Origin: CAZSTA01 sp964609495 [NCBI: uncultured bacterium]
GTDB lineage: Bacteria; CAZSTA01
Length of the DNA stretch: 5,625 bases
Assembly (NCBI GenBank): GCA_964609495.1
Contig: CAZSTA010000226.1
Span: 1 to 5,625 of the forward strand
Direction of reading: 5' to 3'
Within the stretch, counting starts at the first letter, position 1; each line of letters starts with the position of its first letter. The notes beneath the pieces were generated by a model, which was not told the origin of the DNA, searched no databases, and worked only from the letters and a program-made list of their open reading frames with translations. Below are positions 3,753 through 5,625 of this stretch, one piece after another. The position numbers were made by a program, and so were the translations under genes.

Positions 3753-5625
3753 CTACTCACTCTTGAAGAACCACTGCATTGGATATACGGTTTTGTCCCA
3801 GTTAGGACCATCGCCATACAGTGCTTCCTCGACGACATTTCTCAGATTGTTCTTCGCCGCTACAGGAGCTGGAGAGTAACCTACAGTGCCAATGATAACC
3901 AGTTGCTCGGAGAAGAAGTCCCATATCTCCCGAGCTAATCGCTGGTAGTCTTCATCAGTCGTAGCAGTATACCATTCATCCATCGTCTTCCACTGCTCCT
4001 TCCATTCCTCTGGTGGCTCTTCTCCTTGCTCTCCTCCCGTGTCACGCCATAGACCCCACTGGACCGCATAACCCATCTCACTTCTGGGATTGAACTTGGT
4101 AGCCCGAGGTATGTAACAGCGAATCTCCTCCATACGATCTGAGTGCCACAAACCTACATCCAATTCACCTGCCGCGTATCGTGTCCCATGAAGCGAACGT
4201 TGCACTGTCTTAGGAATCACATCGACTCCACACGCTCCCCAATACTCCTTCACTAACTCAGTAACTTTGGTAACCGCGGGGAACAATCCTTCGACTATCT
4301 CTATAGTCACACCTAGGCGTTTGCCGTCAGGTCTTAGACGATACTCATGCTCTGCATCCCACTTAAGTCCCATCTCGTCTAAGAGGGCATTAGCCTTATC
4401 GGGATCATACTCAGTGTAAGCTTCTCCCCATTCCTCTTTGTAGAAGCTACAATCAGGAGAAACTGTCGATTGGATTGGGACAGCCAATCCGAAATAGGCA
4501 GCTTCATTAATCTCATCCCGATCGAGCGCTATGGACATCGCTTGACGGAATCTAATATCCTGGAAGATCTCCCGCAGAACAGGATCAGGATGATTTAAGT
4601 TGAAGGCATACTGTATCACTTCAGCTTCAGCAAGTTTCCAGGTCAGAACACGGTAATCGCCTTTCTCGGCATTCTCCTTGTAAAGGGGATAGTTCTCCAG
4701 CTTTAACATCATTCCGCTGAAAGTTAGCTCTCCTGCTACTGTCCTCATATTGACCATTTCCGCATCGGCCATAGTGGTAACCACTACCTTGTCAATATAA
4801 GGAAGCTGGTTTCCAGCAGTATCTACCGCATAGAAATAGGGATTCCTGGTCCACACTCGAGCGGTAGTGGTGACTTCCTCGAGCATCCAGGGAGAGACTA
4901 CCGGAACACCAACATGATCCCAGGCTCCCCAGCCCATACTCTTGTGGAAGTTAAAGGCTTGCCACCAGTGATCATAACCCTCATCTTGAGCTATCTTATC
5001 TGCATCGGGATTATACTTTATGTGCCACTTCTTTAGGTAATGCCCAGGATCGTAGAAGAGGTTCTGAACAGTCTGCCAGTTGGTCATCATACCGATAATG
5101 GGGGGATATGGCTCAGGAAGGTGTATCCGTAAGGTATAATCATCTACCTTCTCAAATTCCGGGAACTCCCCCTTTATATTCCACCAACTAGGTGGTCCTG
5201 CGGGAGAAAGCTCCTCATTTAACGCCTCATCTTCCCACCAGAACATTATGTCATCGGTGGTGAAGGGATGTCCATCTGACCACTTCATCCCCTTCCTCAA
5301 GTATAGCGTAAAGGTCTTCTTATCCTCGGAAAAATCATAAGCTCTAGCTACATCAGGGAATACCTGCGTGCAGGTGTTATCCACCTGGAACATATATTGC
5401 TCTATCATCCCATGCTCGGGATCCCACATTGTAGCAGGTCCTAGGGAGGCTTCATACATCGTTCCCCCATACTGTCCGATCTCCTCTATCGGCTCCACCA
5501 CTAAAGGCTCCTCAGATACTCTCTCCTCTACCGGGGGAAGCACTCCGGCTTTCACCATTTCTGCTAACATAGGTGCTTCACCATATTTCTCTGGTAGAGG
5601 ACCAGTTTTCATCCCTGTAAAGGTA
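3753..5625 (-). CDS. Family 5 extracellular solute-binding protein (SBP-2), N-terminus outside the window
   Basis: This is a periplasmic binding protein of a Dpp/Opp-type ABC importer, homologous to SBP-1; 623 residues are visible and it ends in TAG. The ATG at 5612-5610 is not the real start: the frame stays open to the window edge (TFTG before MKTG), and this point aligns with mature residues of SBP-1 (RGVETGPLPEK), so the signal peptide lies further right. Counting from that Met, the shared blocks are GQYGGTMY (46-53), ARAYDFSEDKKT (89-100), LRKGMKWSDG (105-114), FTTDDIMFWWED (117-128), VDTAGNQLPYIDK (263-275), YPLYKENAEKGDYRVL (308-323), IRFRQAMSIALDR (353-365), YDPDKANALLDEMGLKWD (402-419) and AAKNNLRN (585-592). 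Between these blocks it differs greatly from SBP-1, notably at about 53-85, 137-258 and 436-520, where ligand contacts are expected, so the two probably bind different ligands. It is paired with permease-2. Peptide versus oligosaccharide cannot be decided from the sequence. Confidence 0.94.
   Translation of the reverse strand, partial: TFTGMKTGPLPEKYGEAPMLAEMVKAGVLPPVEERVSEEPLVVEPIEEIGQYGGTMYEASLGPATMWDPEHGMIEQYMFQVDNTCTQVFPDVARAYDFSEDKKTFTLYLRKGMKWSDGHPFTTDDIMFWWEDEALNEELSPAGPPSWWNIKGEFPEFEKVDDYTLRIHLPEPYPPIIGMMTNWQTVQNLFYDPGHYLKKWHIKYNPDADKIAQDEGYDHWWQAFNFHKSMGWGAWDHVGVPVVSPWMLEEVTTTARVWTRNPYFYAVDTAGNQLPYIDKVVVTTMADAEMVNMRTVAGELTFSGMMLKLENYPLYKENAEKGDYRVLTWKLAEAEVIQYAFNLNHPDPVLREIFQDIRFRQAMSIALDRDEINEAAYFGLAVPIQSTVSPDCSFYKEEWGEAYTEYDPDKANALLDEMGLKWDAEHEYRLRPDGKRLGVTIEIVEGLFPAVTKVTELVKEYWGACGVDVIPKTVQRSLHGTRYAAGELDVGLWHSDRMEEIRCYIPRATKFNPRSEMGYAVQWGLWRDTGGEQGEEPPEEWKEQWKTMDEWYTATTDEDYQRLAREIWDFFSEQLVIIGTVGYSPAPVAAKNNLRNVVEEALYGDGPNWDKTVYPMQWFFKSE

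Noticed and set aside
5610-5612. ATG as the start of SBP-2
   Set aside because: The frame continues open to the window edge, and this Met aligns with residues inside mature SBP-1, so starting here would leave the protein without a signal peptide.
1-5625. CRISPR array, tRNA or rRNA genes, insertion sequences, phage genes or a defence system
   Set aside because: No regularly spaced repeats, RNA-gene signatures, transposase-like frames or terminal inverted repeats were seen. Nearly all of the window is accounted for by the four importer genes and one control region.

Overview
All genes in this window lie on the minus strand, so the region reads from high to low coordinates. It holds two consecutive copies of the same two-gene cassette: a family 5 extracellular solute-binding protein (SBP, DppA/OppA superfamily) followed by a DppB-type inner-membrane permease of a peptide/oligosaccharide ABC importer. 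In order of transcription these are SBP-2 (from beyond the right edge to 3753), permease-2 (3682-2687), a 386-bp control region (2686-2301), SBP-1 (2300-357) and permease-1 (289 to beyond the left edge). The SBP genes are clear homologues with shared blocks spread along their length, and the permeases agree at about two thirds of residues over the 96 that can be compared. The arrangement is therefore an old tandem duplication whose SBPs have diverged more than their permeases.

The host appears to be a bacterium with a periplasm. SBP-1 has a type I signal peptide (VSA/EE) and no usable lipobox, the initiation sites carry strong AGGAGG-type Shine-Dalgarno sequences, the base composition is moderate, and the control region has a good sigma-70-type promoter. 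SBPs of roughly 620-650 residues are common in Thermotogota, Chloroflexota, rhizobia and several uncultivated lineages. In Thermotoga, many such 'peptide' SBPs in fact bind oligosaccharides. The sequence does not fix the phylum or the substrate.

The control region between the cassettes is the part richest in signals. Reading on the minus strand, it contains a probable terminator after permease-2, a near-consensus promoter (TTGACA, 17 bp, TATAGT), a palindrome overlapping the predicted start site, a possible second -10 element, an isolated perfect anti-Shine-Dalgarno match with no gene behind it, and finally the true ribosome-binding site of SBP-1, which uses a GTG start. Both short SBP-permease spacers contain a strong GC-rich hairpin without a U-tract. 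The two hairpins differ in sequence but occupy the same place, which fits a device that keeps SBP expression above permease expression.

No DppC-type permease or ATPase gene follows permease-2, so that cassette cannot form a complete importer alone. Its partners must be encoded elsewhere, perhaps beyond the left edge downstream of permease-1. I see no wholly new system here. The most unusual points are the half-transporter duplication, the position-conserved hairpins and the leader architecture of SBP-1.
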